A stretch of 64,000 bases of DNA, taken from assembly GCA_949289045.1 (NCBI GenBank), contig CASEMN010000007.1:1-64000 (forward strand), written 5' to 3'. Both the position numbers and the translations under genes were made by a program. The DNA comes from an uncultured Oscillospiraceae bacterium. GTDB taxonomy: Bacteria > Bacillota > Clostridia > Oscillospirales > Acutalibacteraceae. The notes under the pieces are model-generated. The model ran no database searches. It had not been told where the DNA came from and saw nothing but the letters and a program-made list of their open reading frames with translations. This document shows positions 62,146-64,000 of the stretch, piece after piece (position 1 is the first letter of the stretch; the number at the start of each line of letters is the position of its first letter).

Positions 62146-62231
62146 GCCGATCACTTCTTTCTAAAATTCAAACAATTAAATCAGCCCATATTAATTGGCA
62201 TTTTTAAAGAATTTTCCTCCTCCCCTCATAT

Positions 62232-62253
62232 CATTTAGAATTTCATCTAAATG
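62232..62253. promoter_or_regulatory. SdpR-type operator, downstream copy
   Basis: Palindrome CATTTAGA-N6-TCTAAATG just after the -10 box of the operon promoter. Confidence 0.7.
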
Positions 62254-62254
62254 T

Positions 62255-62283
62255 ATTTTAGCACCGCCACAAAACGCTGTCAA
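62255..62283 (-). promoter_or_regulatory. Promoter of the DUF1648-sdpR-sdpI operon
   Basis: TTGACA (62283-62278), 17-base spacer, TAAAAT (62260-62255) on the minus strand. It is flanked on each side by one copy of the same palindrome. Downstream, at 62218-62227, a strong AGGAGG-like sequence precedes only the very short frame MPINMG, possibly a leader peptide. Confidence 0.8.
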
Positions 62284-62288
62284 CAGTT

Positions 62289-62308
62289 ATTTAGAAAATC
62301 ATCTAAAT
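62289..62308. promoter_or_regulatory. SdpR-type operator, upstream copy
   Basis: Palindrome ATTTAGA-N6-TCTAAAT just upstream of the -35 box; its centre is about 56 bases from the other copy. Confidence 0.7.
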
Positions 62309-62327
62309 GTTTTTGGGCAAAAAGAAA

Positions 62328-62353
62328 ACGGTACATCCCGAAAGATGTACCGT
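62328..62353 (-). terminator. Terminator of secG
   Basis: Perfect 10-bp stem ACGGTACATC / GATGTACCGT, then TTTCTTTTT on the minus strand. Confidence 0.88.
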
Positions 62354-62371
62354 AACTTTTAAAATTTTGAA

Positions 62372-62620
62372 TTATAAGAAAAAGAAGAGAAGAGAAGCTG
62401 CAAGTGTTATAACAAAGAAAACAATTGCAATAGCTTTTGTTGCACGCTCAAGCTTTGCTTCCATCTTACGGCCCTTTGTCTTACCAAGGAAAGACTCAGC
62501 ACCACCGGCAATAGCACCGGAAAGACCTGCCTGACGTCCTTGCTGAAGAAGAACGATAACAATAATGGCAATTGAAAGTATTATAAGAGCAACGCCTAAA
62601 ACTATTTCATACCAGCCCAT
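62372..62620 (-). CDS. secG: Preprotein translocase subunit SecG
   Basis: An 82-aa membrane protein with two transmembrane helices (about 4-24 and 60-80) separated by the conserved LLQQGRQAGLSGAIAGGAESFLGKTKGR, the SecG signature. It assists SecYEG-mediated export. ATG at 62620 follows GGAGG; the six-residue extension is rejected. It ends at a strong terminator and appears monocistronic. Confidence 0.92.
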   Translation of the reverse strand: MGWYEIVLGVALIILSIAIIVIVLLQQGRQAGLSGAIAGGAESFLGKTKGRKMEAKLERATKAIAIVFFVITLAASLLFFFL

Positions 62621-62797
62621 TTTTAAACCTCCGCACAATTATAGAAACTGATTTACTAATGAATTTTATCACAACGCTTAAGAAAAAGCAAGTTATTTTT
62701 ATATTTAAATCCCTATTTATAACAAAATTTACCAGTATTTTTTATGCACAGACTGCACAGAATACTATCAGCAGGGAAAACCGAAAAAAATGCGTTT

Positions 62798-62900
62798 GCC
62801 GGCTTCCCCGCTATCCGTTAGTTTCCGGGGAAGCCCGGCTTAACGGTTTTAATATCCCGACGGTAATTTCGCTTTTTCAAAGAAATTTTTCCGCCGGGAT
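62798..62900. ncRNA. Structured non-coding region of unknown class
   Basis: Two GC-rich hairpins that cannot both form: stem A, GCCGG-CTTCCCCG (62798-62810) with CGGGGAAG-C-CCGGC (62826-62839); stem B, CCGTTA (62815) with TAACGG (62841) around CCGGG-GAAG-CCCGG. A third stem follows, ATCCCG-A-CGG with CCG-C-CGGGAT (62854-62900), then TTCTTTTT. On the plus strand this looks like a switchable leader with terminator, 190 bases before the gene at 63088. On the minus strand stem A is followed by ATTTTTTT and could end a small RNA. I could not assign it to a known riboswitch or 6S/SRP/tmRNA. Confidence 0.45.
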
Positions 62901-63019
62901 TTCTTTTTGTTTACTAAGCTCTATACAAATGGTGGTTTATATATTTGTCTGCCATGCTCAGCCCTTGCAGCGACTCTAAATATAGTTTCTTCCATGCTTA
63001 CACTATACACATATTTTTA

Positions 63020-63048
63020 TGGACTTTATAAAACCATTATGTTAGAAT
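63020..63048 (+). promoter_or_regulatory. Candidate promoter of the YbjQ pair
   Basis: TGGACT (63020-63025), 17-base spacer, TAGAAT (63043-63048), 40 bases before the start of the first gene. The -35 match is moderate. Confidence 0.4.
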
Positions 63049-63087
63049 GAGGTCAAAGATAAATCTCAATTTACTGAGGTGAAAAGC

Positions 63088-63312
63088 GTGAACAAGCACC
63101 GAAAGAAAATGGTGGCTCCCATTGTAATATCAGTCATTGTGGTACTTTATTATGTTGCTTATTTTGGCCTTTTAATCACAATGTTAGATGGTATATGGAA
63201 GTATGTGTTAGGCATTGCTCCTATTTTACTGTCAGCTGTAATGGTCAAAGTTTGCATAGAAAGAATAAAAGAAATAAAGGATGGCGAAGAAGATGATATT
63301 AGTAAATACTGA
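63088..63312 (+). CDS. Small two-helix membrane protein
   Basis: A 74-aa protein with two hydrophobic helices (about 8-28 and 32-52) and a charged C-terminal tail (ERIKEIKDGEEDDISKY). The family is not recognised. Start GTG at 63088 with GAGG 6 bases upstream. Its 3' end overlaps the start of the YbjQ gene by 20 bases, so the two are coupled. Confidence 0.65.
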   Translation: MNKHRKKMVAPIVISVIVVLYYVAYFGLLITMLDGIWKYVLGIAPILLSAVMVKVCIERIKEIKDGEEDDISKY

Positions 63313-63610
63313 TTACATCAGCGGTAAAAAATTGGAAACATTATCTCTTGTAAAGGGAAGTACAATCCAGTCTAAAAACATCGGCAAAGACATTACACAA
63401 AGTTTTAAAACTTTGGTGGGCGGCGAATTAAAGGCATATAATGAAATGATGAATGATGCCCGTGCGCTTGCCACAAAGAGAATGGTCGAAGAAGCCGAGG
63501 CATTGGGAGCAGACGCTGTAGTAAATATCCGATATGCATCATCAGCCATTATGCAGGGAGCCGCTGAGGTTATTGCATACGGAACTGCCGTTAAGTTCAT
63601 TGATGAATAA
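63293..63610 (+). CDS. YbjQ family protein (putative heavy-metal-binding)
   Basis: A 105-aa protein of the YbjQ/UPF0145 family, which forms pentamers. Conserved parts are TDYISGKKLETLSLVKGSTIQSKNIGKDITQSFKTLVGGELKAYNEMMNDAR and ALGADAVVNIRYASSAIMQGAAEVIAYGTAV. The heavy-metal role in database names is not firmly shown. The ATG at 63293 fits the usual family N-terminus (MILVNTDYISG); four extra residues are possible from 63281. Confidence 0.88.
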   Translation: MILVNTDYISGKKLETLSLVKGSTIQSKNIGKDITQSFKTLVGGELKAYNEMMNDARALATKRMVEEAEALGADAVVNIRYASSAIMQGAAEVIAYGTAVKFIDE

Positions 63611-63639
63611 AAAATAATATTTTAAAACTTTAACGCAAT

Positions 63640-63674
63640 ACGGCGTTATGACTATGCAAAAGTCATAACGCCGT
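63640..63674 (+). terminator. Terminator of the YbjQ gene
   Basis: Perfect 14-bp stem ACGGCGTTATGACT / AGTCATAACGCCGT, then TTTATTG on the plus strand. It sits between convergent genes and may also end the topoisomerase transcript, where the T run is poorer. Confidence 0.85.
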
Positions 63675-63733
63675 TTTATTGTCGTCATCCAGTTTTCGTG
63701 GACTCATGTTAGTGACATAAACCGCTTTATAAT

Positions 63734-64000
63734 TTACAGCTTTAACTGTTCCCCTGCATCCTCTGCGCTTAAAAACGCTCCCAGAGCAGGAAGATTCTTT
63801 GTGCGGTAACGGTGTTCCTTGGCAAATTCGCCCTCTACATAATCCCTTACCTCTTCAACTCTCTGACCCCTTTTAAGGTTCATTACCGCAACACCTATGG
63901 TATCTTTTGTTGTCTTTACACTTACTGCACCGGTATTTATAAGCAAGAGTCTGCCTGCTGAAGATTTAAGGATAATGTCCTTATCCTCAGAAAGCTGCAC
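63734..64000 (-). CDS. Type II topoisomerase subunit A (GyrA/ParC), C-terminal part, partial
   Basis: The last 88 residues of a gyrase or topoisomerase IV A subunit; the gene continues beyond position 64000. The segment DIILKSSAGRLLLINTGAVSVKTTKDTIGVAVMNLKRGQRVEEVRDY is a blade of the C-terminal beta-propeller that wraps DNA. The visible part does not decide between GyrA and ParC. Its true start is outside the window. Confidence 0.83.
   Translation of the reverse strand: MQLSEDKDIILKSSAGRLLLINTGAVSVKTTKDTIGVAVMNLKRGQRVEEVRDYVEGEFAKEHRYRTKNLPALGAFLSAEDAGEQLKL

Noticed and set aside
62659..62979. 106-residue open frame on the plus strand
   Set aside because: Runs through the strong hairpins, has no ribosome binding site or family resemblance, and its composition looks non-coding.

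Overview
The window comes from a low-to-mid GC, endospore-forming Firmicute, most likely a Clostridia member of the Ruminococcaceae/Oscillospiraceae type. The evidence is the yabR-divIC-yabQ-yabP-yabO-hup-mazG-spoVB-like block with sporulation genes, the hemZ/dtd/relA/recJ block, Firmicute-type promoters (TTGACA-17-TATAAT-like), a Firmicute BirA operator and strong GGAGG ribosome binding sites. Almost all long genes lie on the minus strand. The first 240 bases look like a tandem rRNA promoter region that also reads leftward, which would make the minus strand the leading-strand direction. The taxonomic call is inference from gene content.

Layout. 1-325: two tandem rrn-like promoters and leader (minus), divergent from the metA promoter. 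0.3-9.2 kb: housekeeping and metabolic genes (metA, a GH31 glycosidase, two small conserved proteins, bioY with a BirA operator, a lipid kinase, an RlmL-type rRNA methyltransferase, hpf, a lone fumarase alpha subunit). 9.3-22.5 kb: a long minus-strand series with yabR, divIC, yabQ, yabP, yabO, HU, mazG, a SpoVB-like flippase, a zinc-ribbon protein, a nucleoside kinase, hemZ, an MBL hydrolase, dtd, relA/spoT and recJ. 22.7-24.5 kb: a VanZ protein and an LCP ligase.

24.6-56.6 kb: a 32-kb capsule/exopolysaccharide locus read leftward from the initiating dehydratase at 56614. It contains PglF/CapD-like and DegT-like sugar enzymes, an initiating sugar transferase, a PLP decarboxylase/epimerase/ATP-grasp block, five glycosyltransferase genes or remnants, Wzy, Wzx, acyltransferases, a pyruvyltransferase, a PHP phosphatase (CpsB) and two consecutive single-chain BY-kinases. 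Two genes in it are broken: an ATP-grasp gene carrying an in-frame TAG and the tail of a glycosyltransferase.

Embedded in the capsule locus (29.3-36.8 kb) is the most unusual part of the window, a RiPP-like cassette: nucleotidyltransferase, PqqD-type recognition protein, a 160-aa putative precursor, radical SAM/SPASM enzyme, HPr-kinase-like kinase, ABC exporter and a soluble S26 peptidase. The precursor has a WxKP leader, four Cys, a dockerin/EF-hand-like calcium loop and a C-terminal Ser. A DUF559 gene bracketed by palindromic repeats sits inside the cassette.

57.2-64.0 kb: a TetR regulator with two matching palindromic operators and two membrane proteins; a methyltransferase/SnoaL pair; an SdpR/SdpI-like operon with two palindromes bracketing its promoter; secG; a strongly structured non-coding stretch of unknown role; a small membrane protein with a YbjQ protein; and the 3' end of a type II topoisomerase A subunit running off the right edge. 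No tRNA gene, CRISPR array, prophage or transposase gene was recognised.
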